Positions 34,481-46,967 of a DNA stretch of 64,000 nucleotides are shown here, piece after piece. The notes beneath the pieces were generated by a model. The model was not told where the DNA came from and did not search any database. It saw only the letters and a program-made list of their open reading frames with translations. Position numbers and translations under genes: made by a program. Positions within the stretch are counted from its first letter, which is position 1, and every line of letters starts with the position of its first letter. Source of the stretch: Linum tenue (lineage: Eukaryota; Streptophyta; Magnoliopsida; Malpighiales; Linaceae); the NCBI GenBank assembly GCA_946122785.1, contig CAMGYJ010000008.1, positions 4,923,742 through 4,987,741 on the forward strand, given 5' to 3'.

Positions 34481-36868
34481 CTCTTTATATGTTTTTTTTT
34501 TTTTTCAATTCCTTACCCAATTGAGGATCATGGGGTCAATTCCATTGACCAAGAGCTCAAGCCTCCATGCCTCTTCCCTCCAAAGAGACTCCTCCCTCAA
34601 GCTGGTGAAAGGGAAAGCATTGCTGCCCCAAATCCACATCATGTGGATGGCATTGGGGGAAACAACCCTACCTTGTGGATCAAGCACTACCAAGATAGCC
34701 TTGTTCCTGAAGTGCCACTTCTCCCTGATGTACCTAACCACCGCCTTCTCGATCACGCTAGGGTGGCTGACGGTGTACCAGGGCATCGTCGACTGCAAGG
34801 TCTCGAACTGCTTGTGCATCGCCTCGGTCCACACGATCGATGGGTCCACGACGGGGATCCAGATCACCTCGTACTGGCTGTCCAGCCTCGTCGTGTGGAT
34901 CCTCGACTCGTTGTAGATCTGCTCGAGGATCGAGAGCTCGTCGTGGGAGATGTTGAGGTCTGAGATCAGGAGGAGGACGTTCTTTCTCCTTAGCACCTCG
35001 AGGGTAACCTGTTCCAGACCATGTATCATTGCCTTCCTGAAAAGTTTCATTTTTTAGCTATAGAAAAATTTCAGAGGCCAAAAGTGGAAGAAACCTTTCT
35101 CTTGGTAGAACCATCCACTATTGGCATGGGGTCATCCCTTGCATGAATTAGGGCCTTCAGAATCTTCATGTTGTCAATGTGGGTCATTTCAAATAGCTCC
35201 ACCAGCATCCTGAATGTCTCCACATTCTTCTTGTCATCTATGATCAATGTTGGATATAAATTATCATCGAAATACTACGTACAATCCAAAATGCAGGTGA
35301 AATCAAATCTCATGATCATAAAATTTTATCATATGATCGAAACTCGTTCGTAAAGTGTAAAATTCTATAAGCAAGAACACCGATTTTAACTAGCTTGAAT
35401 GTTGTAATCACTTCTTAGTTCTTAGTATCTAATTGAATTATTTCCCTGTTTTCATCTGATGCATTGTTGTACTCAAGGTAAAGGCCCAAACCTATGTGTT
35501 GGTAGCAACTTCCCAATTGTTGCTTCAAATGGTCACAAATGTTGGTCAGCTTGTGCTCAAGAGAAGACAGCTCCCATGCCTCAGTTGTTGAAAGTGCATA
35601 TCTACAAAACCAAGTCCAGATCAGTGCACAAAAATTCCATTTCAAACCCATTCGTAGTTAGCTCAACCACAATGACAAGTGATTCAAGCCATATGGTCTG
35701 ACTTATATAGCCCTCGTGAATGGTATTCTCCATAATAACGCTAGGATCACACCATTCAACTAACAATGAACCAATGTGCTAGAAACATTACTTACTCGTG
35801 TCCCATGGTAGTGAGAAGAGTGATCTGATTAGCACAAGCCACAACACTCCTGATGGTCCAATAAACAGCAGTTGGGATATGGGTCATGGCCTGGGTCAAA
35901 GCTGGCACATCCTCAGAGATGTAACTAGGTGGCAGCTCCTTGAACTGAACCATGCACCTAGTCACTTCCACCATGGCCTTGATGAGCTTGTTGAGTGCAT
36001 CGAACCTCGGCTTCAGTGGGCCGGAATGCTCCATGATCATTGGCAGCTGCCTCAGTGTGGCCATGGCCTTTGCAAGCTGGTTTGATGAGTAGATCTGTGC
36101 AAGGAGCCAGAACTCTCCGTAGTGGAGTGCAAAAGCTGCCAGGGTTAGGACCAGCTTGGCATCCCATGGGAAGCTTGCTAGTGTCTCGAAGATGGTCACT
36201 GTTGTTGAGTGTGCATCTGCTCCTCCTAATGCCTTGTATGCAATCTGGAAATTTTTTGTATGTGAAGTTGGATCACAAAATTACTTTCATATGCAACTGA
36301 ATTGGATTGATCCATAGATGTGACATTAACCATGCACAATCAAGAACACTATATAAGTAGAAGTGAAAGCTTTGAGCAGAGATTATCTAACTGCAGACCT
36401 CTTTCGAAACTCGATCAATGGTGTAAGAGAGTGCTTCCAGCATGCTAACTTGATTGATCTGGTATGCTTTGTCCTCTATCTCATTTTTAGCTTGGATTGG
36501 CTACAACACCACCACCAAAATCAGATGTCAATTCATTACAGATAAAGAACAATGATACTTTCTGCAGAATGAATATGGGATTTTCAGAAAGTCTGTACCG
36601 AGAGAGTAGTATCGACTTGCAGAGTTGCACGGTTGAGAATGTCTTCCACAAGGACCAGCAAAGGCTTGACATCAACTTCTCTGCCATCAGGTGCATGAGT
36701 GGCTACAATCTGCTTCATCATCACATTGTCGTCGCTCATCATCATCATGTTGCCACCACCACGGTGCTGCTGTTGTTCTCCATAACCACCACCACCACCA
36801 CCTCTCATTAGCTGCCTGCTTGGAGGAGGGAGTGCTTTCTGAGGTGGGAGTGATCCTCTGAAATCCAT
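33690..36868 (-). CDS. SEO-B: sieve element occlusion protein (P-protein/forisome family)
   Basis: Exons: 36868-36599, 36500-36399, 36244-35796, 35601-35492, 35237-35095, 35008-34517, 34346-33690; 2223 nt, 740 aa. Exons 2-6 (102, 449, 110, 143, 492 nt) are identical in length to SEO-A. The SEO N-terminal domain covers THAPDGREVDV through the ITLLTTMGHE region; the C-terminal half holds a thioredoxin-like segment (LLISDLNISHDELSILEQ) and ends with the Cys/His-rich CPECHRYMEKYTTFLCCH. SEO proteins are filaments of phloem sieve elements that help seal injured tubes. Odd: residues 21-45 form a Gly/Gln/Met-rich stretch absent from SEO-A. The stop is followed by the segment copied to 7.3-10 kb. Confidence 0.9.
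34347..34516. repeat. Minisatellite in SEO-B intron 6
   Basis: Intron 6 is made largely of about two copies of a ~60-bp unit with GGAAACAGGGGAGAAAAACAG. The same repeat is expanded in SEO-C (9872-10065). Confidence 0.7.
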
Positions 36869-36959
36869 GGTGATCAGCAAGAGAAAAGAAGGCTGTTTTG
36901 ATGAAGAGATAGTAAGAATGAGCGAGTATGGTGATGATGCAAACTGGGTTTTTGGCTGC

Positions 36960-36967
36960 AATTTATA
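36960..36967 (-). promoter_or_regulatory. Candidate TATA box of SEO-B
   Basis: TATAAATT on the minus strand, ~92 bp before the ATG. SEO-A has TATAAATG at the same distance. Confidence 0.6.
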
Positions 36968-37734
36968 GCAGTGTTTGAGAAAGGAATAAAGTATAAAGCT
37001 TGCATTTTTGTGAATCAACTTCCTTGCTTCTATTGGAGTTAAAATAATCCGGAAGACATATTAAAGAGAAAGAGTGTTGCTTTTCTTATTGTCCCTTCCA
37101 AATCTGCTTTTCTTTTGCCTGTGTTTGGGATCTGGAGCAGTGTTTTGTGAAGTAGGTGGTTTCTATATAGTTTCCATTTATGGCGTAAAGGCTATGGTAG
37201 TGGGGGAGTTGCAGCTGGTTTTTTCTTTGCCTTTCATTAACTTGAGCTCCACTCTAAGTGAAAACATGAGATTCATGTGGTTCGGCAAGTATGTCTACGC
37301 CTACAGAGTTACTAACTGCTTCCTTAGTGTATAGGATCTTTTATTGAGTTACCAATACGATATAGAGTTTCGTAGTTTATAGTATCATCGAAAACTCTTT
37401 ATATAGAGCTCCAGAAAAGTCATCAAAGATGAACTATCAGATCATTACTCAGCTTTTTCAGTTAGTTATAAACTGCCTTCGAACAAGGAAAGGGTATATA
37501 ACCAATGACTTCATCACCAAGAAAGTAATGAACTTTGACCACCATTACAAGCTTAGGTTCCTGATAACTTGGGAAGGAAGTAATTTACTTTCTTTCTCCT
37601 AGACAATGCAGGGAGCTTATGCCTTATGCGCCTGTCCAACCTTTAATCCATCTGCAGTTTCTTGTCATATATGGATCATACTCAGTGCTATGAGCGTATG
37701 ACTGGGATGGATGGTTTGATAAAATACTAGTAAC
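36968..37734. other. Upstream region of SEO-B, no gene seen
   Basis: Probable SEO-B promoter followed by unique-looking sequence up to the LINE insertion point. The 86-codon frame at 37074-37334 has no recognisable features. Confidence 0.4.
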
Positions 37735-37743
37735 CAAAACTAG

Positions 37744-40032
37744 TTCATATCCTGGATTCAGGAGTGTGTCACCACTGTCTCCTATTCCATTCTAGTTAAT
37801 GGATCCCCTTCAGATTACTTCAGACCTACGAGAGGACTGCGTCAAGGTGACCCTCTGTCTTCTTTGCTATTTGCCATATGCACGGAAGGCTTCTCTGCAA
37901 TGATAAACCAAGCAGTAACATTAGGTTTTCTGGAAGGAATTAGGATACGCCAGTCCTGTCCAATGATTTCCCACCTCTTTTTTGCGGATGATTCCTACCT
38001 GTTCGTAGAGGCTACTCGCGACTCCTGCTCGAATTTATTATCCTTGTTCCAAGGTTACGAAAGACTTAGTGGTCAAAAGGTGAACCTCTCCAAATCAGCA
38101 GTACTTTTTAGTAAAAATACTAAGAGTGAAGATGCTATTTGCTGGGGATCTCAGTTGGGAGTTGGGGCAATAGGTGAGCAAGACTCTTATTTAGGCCTTC
38201 CTTCCCTGATTCCAAGAACCAAAAAGGACACATTCCTTTATATCGAGGAAAAGGTTGGGAAGAAGCTGCAAGGATGGAAACAACGTACCCTGTCCAAAGC
38301 GGCTAAAGATGTTTTAATCAGAACTTCTGCCACCAACATACCAGTTCATGGTATGATGTGCTTTAAGTTCCCAGTTGCTACTTGTAAACGTCTGAATAGC
38401 CTCTTGGCAAGGTTTTGGTGGGGCTCGGCCACTAACTTTGATCACCCTATCCATTGGATATCCTGGAAAGGCCTAGCCCAAAGTAAATTCAGAGGAGGAC
38501 TAGGCTTTAGAGACTTTAGAGCCTTCAATCAAGCCTTATTAGCCAAACTATGCTGGCGAATTTGGACGGATCCTAACTCGCTCATTAGTCGATTATATAA
38601 AGGAAGGTACTTCAATGGAAGTACGATTAGAGAAGCCACTATTGGATCTAATCCTTCATGGGGTTGGAGAAGTATCCTGTATGGGAGAGAACTTCTGATG
38701 CAAGGCCTACGATGGCAGATAGGTGATGGAACCAGTGTTGAGGCCTTCAAAGACAATTGGGTACTAACAGATAAACCTGGCCCTCCTAATCTTAGGAGGC
38801 ATGAGGATAACTTTAATCCTAGAGTGTCCTTCTTCATCAACCAGGATCGACGAGATTGGCATACCCCCAGATTAAAGCACTGGTTCAATGAAAAGTCAGT
38901 GGAGATCATTCGTAGCATGGTAGTCCCCCTACTTCCACAAGAGGACAAGTTAGTATGGCACTTTACCAAAAATGGGAGGTACTCTGTAAAAACAGGATAT
39001 CACCTTGCCTTGGAAAATATTCTAAAGTGCACACAGAAGGCGACAGTTTCCATCATTGACCCTCCAATATGGAAAAGAATGTGGGCACTTGACGTCCCAC
39101 CCAAGCTTAAATTCTTCATCTGGCAATGTCTGAAAGTTATCCTACCAACCATGACAGCCCTGAGATCTCGAGGAATAAATTGTCAAGTTCGATGTCCAGT
39201 TTGTTGGACCAGAAAAGAGAGTGTTGAGCACCTCTTCCTCCAGTGTCCTCTTGCTCTCCAACTATGGAATATAGTGGGTTTAAGCAATTTAATTATTTCC
39301 GCCCCAACTGATAATTTTGGTATCTGATGGCGACATGTTATGAACTCGGAAAACTTTCAAATCCACTATCTCCCCTGCATTTGCCTCCTTTGGAGAATTT
39401 GGAAATCTAGAAATAAAGTGGTTTTTGAATTCACTCAACCACTAGCCACATCGCTTGCCCGTCAATTTTTCTTCCAAGTCCATGAATTCTCCTCAGTTTC
39501 CTCCCAGCCTCAAGCTCTTACGCCCCGCCCCCTCTCGTCTCGCCCGACCAGTTGGACTGGCCCCCCAGATGGTTTTATCAAGATCAACTTCGATGCTGCT
39601 GTTCGTGTTCCGGATTGCTCTTCAGGGCTCGTAGCTCGAGGTCCAGATGGGCAAGTCTTTTTGGCCTTGGGTTTCCTTCATCTCGGAGTCTCGGATCCCT
39701 ATCTTGCAGAACTCATGGCGGCAAGAGACGCCATCTCTCTTGTCATTTCACGGAGTCTTCCCAGCGTCATCATTGAAGGTGATTCTGAAGTCGTCATCCG
39801 TCAACTGGAAAGTGGCTGCTGTGAAGATTCGGTTGGAGGTCCCCTTCTTAGAGATTGCTTTCAGTTGTTGAGGTCCTGTCCCTCGTGTATTCTTTTTAGT
39901 GCGGTTCCGAGGACTGCCAACTGGGCTGCCCATAGAGTGGCAAGACAAGCCCTGTTGCTGTCCCCTTTAGAGATAGTGTCCTTCGATTTTGTAGGGTGGC
40001 TTCTTGCTTTTTGTTTTCGGGGCTTTGGGTAG
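37744..40032 (+). pseudogene. LINE ORF2 fragment: RT, zf-RVT and RNase H, one in-frame stop
   Basis: Motifs in order: LRQGDPLSSLLFA, FFADDSYLF (FADD catalytic pair), a connecting region, PPKLKFFIWQ and the zinc motif VRCPVCWTRKESVEHLFLQC. Then one TGA (39325-39327) in an otherwise continuous frame, then RNase H with KINFDAAV, LAELMAARD, IEGDSEVVI and NWAAHRVAR. The TGA is followed by TGG CGA CAT, and the WRHVMNS context suggests a recent point change. Endonuclease and early RT are missing. Confidence 0.88.
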
Positions 40033-40078
40033 AGGATTTAACTATTGTTCTTTGACCTTACTTGGAAAAAAAAAAAAA
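37744..40078 (+). mobile_element. 5'-truncated LINE with RNase H, between the two SEO genes
   Basis: Target duplication CAAAACTAG at 37735-37743 and 40079-40087 brackets the element, which ends in a 13-A run. The frame is open from the insertion point, through RT, zf-RVT and RNase H, apart from one stop. It belongs to a LINE type with a C-terminal RNase H, different from the LINE at 21930. Confidence 0.92.
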
Positions 40079-40087
40079 CAAAACTAG

Positions 40088-40727
40088 GACGTTTGTGATA
40101 GAAGGTCACTAGTTCAACTTAAGTTGGTTTATAATTTATAAAACAAATACTCAGGGTCTCCGTCTAATGCGTTGTTAATTCGGTTGAGTCAACATGTCCA
40201 GGTCACTAAAATTGTCCGATCGTAGGATTTCAGGTTAGTTTGCAGGTTGGCAGAGTGGCTGCAAGGTGGGAGGAGGCTATGGTGACTTTGAAAGCCAATG
40301 AAATGAAACCAACTAGATGGACTGAGTGTTTAGTTACGAAATATTCAATCTTGTTAGCATTTTCGTTAGATTTTCAGTTTGTTGATTATCCTATTTCAAA
40401 CCCAAGTATTTCACATGGCATAAAGTACACAAAGACAAGTGGAAAGGAAGCTGAAAGATTGCTCTACCAAGTGACACATGATTGAAGAAGGAACTCCATA
40501 TGATACACTTTCCATATGTAGCCGCTTTGATCAACATAAAAGCACAAATGCTTTATTCATTTAACTCAACTAGCCAGCCAACCCCACATAGTGGTCATTG
40601 GCAATGTCAAGAAGAAAATCTCGATACAAAAATCAAGATAAAGCAACAAATCATACCGATAAACTTTATTTAGTCCAAGTTTCTAAGAAGAAACTTCAGC
40701 ATCTCTTTAGCAACAATTGCGGGAGTC
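40088..40727. other. Spacer between LINE and SEO-A 3' end
   Basis: No gene. The part next to 40728 should hold the SEO-A 3' UTR. Confidence 0.4.
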
Positions 40728-43700
40728 CTAGAACAGCGATGACTCATGAGGATTTCCCACATCATGGCAACAGAGGAAAGTAGTGTATTTCTCCATTGTC
40801 CGATGGCACTCAGGACACCTCATCGATTCAGGAATCCTCCCAGCAGTGTTAGGAAACTCGAACCTACAGCAAGGGTAAGTCACCCCATGGATCTTCTTGT
40901 GGTGCTCATCGAACGACAAATCAAATCCTTTAACAGGAATGTGCTCCTTCCACAGGTCATACTCGATCAGAGTTGTCAACACAGTGTTCCCATGTCCATT
41001 TGATATTATGTTTGAGCCATTGCTCAAAACAGCCCACCCTCCTTCCTTGTCGTAGCTCAGCAGCTTCTTGATCTCCTGCATCATTGGATCATGATCGTCA
41101 ATCTTCCCGAGCTGGATCTTGGAGAACAGCATGCTTTCGAGTCGTGTCCAGAAGAACCATATCATGGTGAGATCTTGCCAGAAGTAGCTCAGCTTCTCGA
41201 CTGTGATCGTTGCTAGGACTCTCCTGATTGCCTCTCTTTTGCTGCTTTTCCCCACGTAGACCATTTCTAAGGGAATGCGTGCTGCTGAAGCAACTGCTCG
41301 GGCTGAGTTTGTAAACTTTCGTACCCATTCTACGTCGTCACCTCCATACAAGAAAATGTACTTCCCTTCCTTGATCTGAAACAAATATGTGACATGTAAG
41401 CCATCTAGCTAGGATGTGATTATTACCCGTAAGTAGTGATCCTAACTGTAATTTAACTTTCATGAGATCTTCAATCAAGGGACTTAATAAAAGCATAAAA
41501 TGAAATAGTACTGCAAGGATATGTTCCTTGGTAAAAAGATCATAGTATAGGTATGCATTTGTTAGAAGAGCATCGCGCAGGAACTAGAAATTCATAGGTT
41601 TCTGTCTTTTTACCCAGTTGAGGATCATTGGATCAATTCCATCGACCAGAAGCTCGAGCTTCCATGATTCCGTGTTCCACAAGTCTTCTTCCCTCCTGCT
41701 TGTGAAAGGAAACGCATTGCTTCCCCAAATCCACATCATGTGGATGGCATTGGGGCTGACAACCTTGCCTTGCGGGTCAAGTACCACAAGGATGGGCTTG
41801 TTCCTGAAGTGCCACTGTTCCCTAACGAACTTAACCACTGCCTTCCGGATCAACGAAGGGTGGTGCACCGTATACCATGGCATTGTGGATTGCAGGCTGT
41901 CGAACTTTGTTTGCATTGCATCGGTCCACTGGATCGAAGGATCCACTAGAGGGACCCACACCACCTCGTACTGGCTGTCCAGCCTTGTCGCATGCAGCCT
42001 CGACTCGTTGTAGATCTGCTCGAGGATCGCCAGCTCGTCGTTGGAGATGTTGAGGTCTGATATCAGTAGGAGGACATTCTTCCTTCTCAGCACTTCAATG
42101 CTGACCTGTGCAATCAAACTCCAAAATTAACAACTTGAAGTAAGTTCGATTTAACTGATGAAATTGAAAGACCTGGTTAACTAACCCTTCTCTTGGTAGA
42201 TCCATCGACAAGTGGTTGCATGTCATCCTTGCTGTAAATCAGTGATTTCAGCACCTTCATGTTGTCAATGTGGATCATCTCAAACATATCCACCAGCATT
42301 TTGTACTCTTCAAGGCTTCTCTTCTCATCTGCAACTCACAAAAAACACTAGTTTTACATGAATTTTATTGATCCTAACATATAAGCTGATCCTTGCACAA
42401 GAAGCAATCAAAAGAACCTATGTGTTGGTGGCATGTAGCTAACTCCTTCCTCATATGCTCATGTATGTTGGTGAGCTTGTGTTCCAATGTGGACAGCTCC
42501 CATGACTCTGTAGTCGTAAGTGCATACCTAGGAAGCAAGTTTCAAAGAGAGACTCGTCAAAACTTGACTTCTGAATTGAGGTGCCAAACAGTTAAGTTTT
42601 GAGGGTTCAGGAATTAGATGGATTGGTATTTGCCACCTTTAATTTGGAAACAAGAAATACTTATGATGCGAAGTTGCGCAAAAAAGAAAGCCATACTCAT
42701 GTCCCATGGTGGTGAGCAGAGTAATCTGGTTCGCGCAAGCCACAATGGCTCTCACAGTCCAGTAGACAGCAGCGGGAACATGGGCCATGGCCGCTGACAA
42801 TGCAGGTACGTCTTGGGAGATATATGAAGGTGGAAGCTCCTTGAACTTAACCATACTCCTAGTAACCTCCAGGATGGCCTTGATGAGCTTGTTCAAGGCA
42901 TCGAATCGAGGCTTCAATGGACCGGAATGTTCCAGGATTGTGGGGAGTTGCTTCAGGATGGCCATGGATTTGGCAAGCTGGTTTGAGGAGTAGATCTGTG
43001 CAAGGAGCCAGAACTCTCCATAGTGGAGTGCAAATGCAGCTAAGGTCATCACCAGCTTAGCATCCCATTGGAAGCTTGTGAGTGTCTCGAGTATTGTCAT
43101 GGTTGTGCCGTGTGCATCTGCTCCTCCAAGTGCCTTGTAGGCTATCTGAAAACAAAGATTCCCGACCGTACATAGCGTTGAGTCATCAAGGACATGATTT
43201 ACTAAGTACGAGTCGAGCCAAGTAATGAATTTGGACGACAATGGCACAGTACATGGACTTATTTGTTACAAGTCGCAGTACATGGACAAGTGTTGTTTGT
43301 CAAATTGAACTGCAAATACCATTCATAACCCTATTTTGATATAGTCTCCTCTTAACTAACCTCACAAGAAATTCTGTCAATGACATAGGACAGAGCATCA
43401 AGCACTATGGAGTAGCTGATCTGGTGGTTCTTCTCCTCCATTTCTGCATGTGCTTGGCCAGCCTTTTTCCGAACGGAAATAAATACAAAACTGATTAGAA
43501 TACCATAGAAACAAACAGACATTCAAACTGCATTCATTTTCTTGAGAAGCTGTTAACTGATGGTATACCATACCAGCAATGGCGGTTCAACTTGAAGGGT
43601 GGCGCGATTGAGGATGTCTTCAACTAGGTGAAGAAGTGGGGCCACATCGACTTCTCTGCCGTCTGGTGCATGAGTCGCCTGCACTTGCTTCATCATCACG

Positions 43701-43792
43701 CTATCGTCAGACATTGATAGCATCCCGCCACGGTCACCCTTGATCAGCTGCATGTTTGCACCAGTAGCTGCTGCAAGTGACCTCAGAGACAT
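40728..43792 (-). CDS. SEO-A: sieve element occlusion protein (P-protein/forisome family)
   Basis: Exons: 43792-43574, 43462-43361, 43145-42697, 42527-42418, 42328-42186, 42105-41614, 41375-40728; 2163 nt, 720 aa. Start MSLRSLAAATGA; the SEO N-terminal domain begins near HAPDGREVDV (about residue 43). The C-terminal SEO domain includes LLISDLNISNDELAILEQ, SPNAIHMMWIWGSNAFPF and the Cys/His-rich end CPECHRTMEKYTTFLCCHD. The family forms phloem filaments (P-protein bodies; Ca2+-responsive forisomes in legumes). Tandem with SEO-B on the same strand, ~3.9 kb apart, with matching exon sizes, so a tandem duplication. Intact. I cannot tell which SEO subgroup it belongs to. Confidence 0.9.
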
Positions 43793-43884
43793 GGTGACGA
43801 AATGAGCAAATGGAAACCAACGATAGAAACTTTGGAAGGTAATCTGTAAATGTGTGAGTACCCACTAATGGAAACTCACTAGGC

Positions 43885-43892
43885 CATTTATA
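43885..43892 (-). promoter_or_regulatory. Candidate TATA box of SEO-A
   Basis: TATAAATG on the minus strand, ~93 bp before the ATG, same spacing as in SEO-B. Confidence 0.6.
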
Positions 43893-46604
43893 CCCAACAA
43901 AGAGATGGAATAAAGTTGTCTTCTTCAATCAACTTCCTTTTCTTCGGAGTTAACATAATCTTTCAGCAGAAGATTGTACTTTGGATGTCCCTTTAGGCAT
44001 CTTTTGGTAACTGCTAACCATTGTTTGGCAATTCAGCATGGCTGCTAAAAAGGGATAGCTCATGCCTACTCAACAGTACGAACAAGAATCACACGGTTAT
44101 GATACGTGCTGGACGCGAACGTATCAAAACCGCTCATTTTTTCACCTCATCCAGAGCTCATCACTATTGTCCGATTCTTCATCAGACAACTAAGCACTAC
44201 TCTTTCAACATGATAGCCAAATTCATGGTTCGGTAGGAAAGTTAGGGATATACAGTAACATGGATTACATACTTACTAGAGAGAGAGAAGATAAACAAAA
44301 ACAAATATTGTAAAGCCATGTGGAGCATGCTGAACTACCACTCCTGTTAGTGGCTTCCTTGCTTGATTCCCTTCCCTAAATGTGTCCCAAGACTTCCTCT
44401 TTCTTAATCCCAGAAAGAGTGAAGAGATGGAAAAAGTTCAAAATGAGATGCTTTTGCTCTTTATGGAGCTATCTTTTGAACATTCTTATTCAAGACCCCA
44501 GCTAGTGGCCCCTCAAAAAGGTTCTTCAAAATATATCCTATCCAGCCTTGTTACCTCAAGTACTATAGACCTATGATTAAACCTGGTACTAAGATTCCTA
44601 AACACTAGATTTCTGCTAATTGATTGATTATTATTATTAATAGTCAAGACAGTGAAAGAAGCCATACGACAGTAACAAAGCTCAACAAGAAACCTTCTTT
44701 CAACCCACTAGGATGGAACAAGGGAAAAGCATGAGGAAGATCATGATGTTATATGCTTTGCTTTTATTACAAACCTTAAAGCATCTCTCTCGAGGAAATA
44801 ACTACTTTGTTTCCTCAAACAACATATCTCCTAATTGATTCCAAGACAAACTTTAAATCAATTTGTTCTTTTACAGGAAAATATCTCATCATAATTACAC
44901 TTCAAAGTTCAAAGCTTAAATTATCTAGGGAGTCTTCCACCGAATGTGATCCACCAATTAGCTCATACATTTGAATATGCCTGCTACAAGCTGACTGATA
45001 CATAACCATTTGCAGCTCCCAGCCTCTCACAATTTCCTTGGGGAAAACATATTTGCCAGAATTTGGCTCGAGTTATGAGTTGTATGTTAATCTAGTGCCA
45101 CCAGTGATCTCGCTATTGGATCGACACGGGTGGCATTGTTTACAAGATTACCACCGCATCGATCCATCAGCTGAGATCACAGGAAGCCATGATCTAACAG
45201 TGTCGGAAGCACTATTAGCTTACTGGTGATTGTGTACGTGGCAACCAAATTCATGACCTAGATAGACCATTTGGTCAGAAACTCTATAAAATATGCATCA
45301 GGTCAGGTGACTCGTAATCATGAGGGGATGTGAGATCTGATACCAAACCCTCTTCTTTGGTGCTAAGAGAGCATCTTCACTTGCATTGCTACTTCCTACA
45401 ACAGGGGACATTGGACATGGACCACTCATGAAGAAGAAGGAACTGTTCTTTGCTTCACACATTTATCTCAGAACCATAAAGAAAAAGTGTGAGGTTTACT
45501 TAAGAATACAGATTTGCTGGAGCTACAACTGACACAAGTCATACTCTGTTGTATGGAAAATTAGTGATTGAAGTGTGATTAGATTGCAAAGTAACTAGGA
45601 TATTTTCCCCCCTCCCGATATTAATCTATAGAATGGATTGCACTTCACATGTGAAGGTGACAATCAACAAAGCATTATAAGATCTGCACACAATATGAAA
45701 ACAGAAGAAAGATAGACTTCGACTAATCCAACGAGATCCAATAGATACATAATCCTAAAATCTTCGGCAAAAGATTGAGATTTAGTTCATCATCCAAGAA
45801 AACATGACTCCCTATTAAAAATCTATCTCTCTACAAAATAAAGGAGCAACAAAAGACTTTGATCACCGTCTTCTTCCCCCTGGCAATATATGAGACTTCC
45901 CCCAATCATTTCTGCTCCCTCTCAATATACATGGGTGCAGTGACAGAAGGACATAACTGCAATAGTAAGAGCCCACTGCAATTTGCCTGCACCACATGAA
46001 AGTCGACTTCTATATTACTATTATCATCATTGTTAACTCAACAAACCTTCTGCAACACATTAACCCAACCAACCTAACTAATATGCACAAGGAGCACCGT
46101 AAAAATCGTCTTAAAACTACATTCTTCTTGCAAACGTTTTATTCAAAAGGGTCGAGAAACAAGAAAATATAGGCATGTGGTTCAATTTAATGAATTTGAA
46201 AGAAGTATTAATGCTCACATAAGGCAATCTGGGGTAAACTAAGTAAAAGGTGGGTCATTTTTTGCTACCTGATGATCCTAATCGCCTCTCATATATGTTG
46301 TGGTCTCAGCATGATATAATGCAAGCTATAGACTTGCAAGCAAAAAGAACAAAACAAGAAATCGTAAGTTTTCGGCTCAAACCTCACATAGGCTGCTAAC
46401 TATGTATGATCAACTCACTGTTGAACTCGATTAACAACATTCATCCAAGCACTCATTTCCCGTGTTTTAAATATCCAAATCAGATCTCAACATCCATTCA
46501 CCCCCTACATCTAACAAAGCAATCTATCACATTCTGATCTTAACATCTAAACAGTCAACACTGCCACCTCAAAAAGTGAAAGAAGGGTACCTCCGGGCAG
46601 AAAA
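43893..46604. other. Gene-poor region between SEO-A and the small-gene block
   Basis: No gene can be supported. A 63-codon frame at 45038-45229 begins only with a TTG and has no recognised domain. From about 45640 the sequence is the 3' flank of small gene A: it shares blocks (CAATCAACAAAGCATTATAA; ACTGCAATAGTA...; GCAAGC...AAGAAATC...CTCACATAGGCTGC) with 48440-49160 and 57710-58830, marking it as part of the duplicated unit. Confidence 0.5.
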
Positions 46605-46967
46605 CTAAGGCCTGGAGGAGGGGCCAAATGGGCTTGGTAAGCCGTAGCTGCGGCACACTAATTCCAGCCTCTGGCTAGTGTGCTTATACGCCCTCTGCGC
46701 TTCGGCGACTGCCGTCTCTAATTCGGAGAGTGAAGCTTCCACATCCACCACAGGGGCCCCCGGCGCAGGAAATGGAGGGAGCGCTCCCTCGAATGGCCCG
46801 ATCGGGCACGTGTAGCCCTGACTTCGGGAAAAGGCTTCCAACACGCGCTCGGAATCCTCGAATTCTTTCCATATCTCGGCGAGTTTGGCTGAACTAGCCG
46901 CTATCCGCTCCTTGTAGCTCCGTTTCTTCAGCGGTGCCACGGCTCCCAGCTTTTTCATTTGCCCCAT
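46605..46967 (-). CDS. Small gene A: unrecognised 120-aa protein, member 1 of a four-copy family
   Basis: I do not recognise this family. The protein starts MGQMKKLGAVAPLKKR, a basic segment shared with members B and D, followed by a helix-prone, Glu/Lys/Ala-rich part (SSAKLAEIWKEFEDSERVLE), a Pro/Gly loop (YTCPIGPFEGALPPFPAPG) and a second helix-prone part (LSELETAVAEAQRAYKH) ending CRSYGLPSPFG. It could be a short coiled-coil protein. No signal peptide or membrane segment. Shared ATG position, reading frame and ends in four copies make it a real gene rather than chance. A GAG/GTACCC junction shortly after the stop, also present in copies B and D, may be a 3' UTR intron donor. Divergent from DUF26-1, 0.7 kb away. 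Confidence 0.7.
   Translation of the reverse strand: MGQMKKLGAVAPLKKRSYKERIAASSAKLAEIWKEFEDSERVLEAFSRSQGYTCPIGPFEGALPPFPAPGAPVVDVEASLSELETAVAEAQRAYKHTSQRLELVCRSYGLPSPFGPSSRP

Noticed and set aside
34383..34916. 177-codon plus-strand frame
   Set aside because: Antisense to SEO-B exon 6 and its intron; the homologous SEO-A region has a similar shadow at 41618-42013.
45038..45229. 63-codon frame in the gene-poor region
   Set aside because: Begins with TTG, has no recognisable domain and no partner exon or paralogue in the window.
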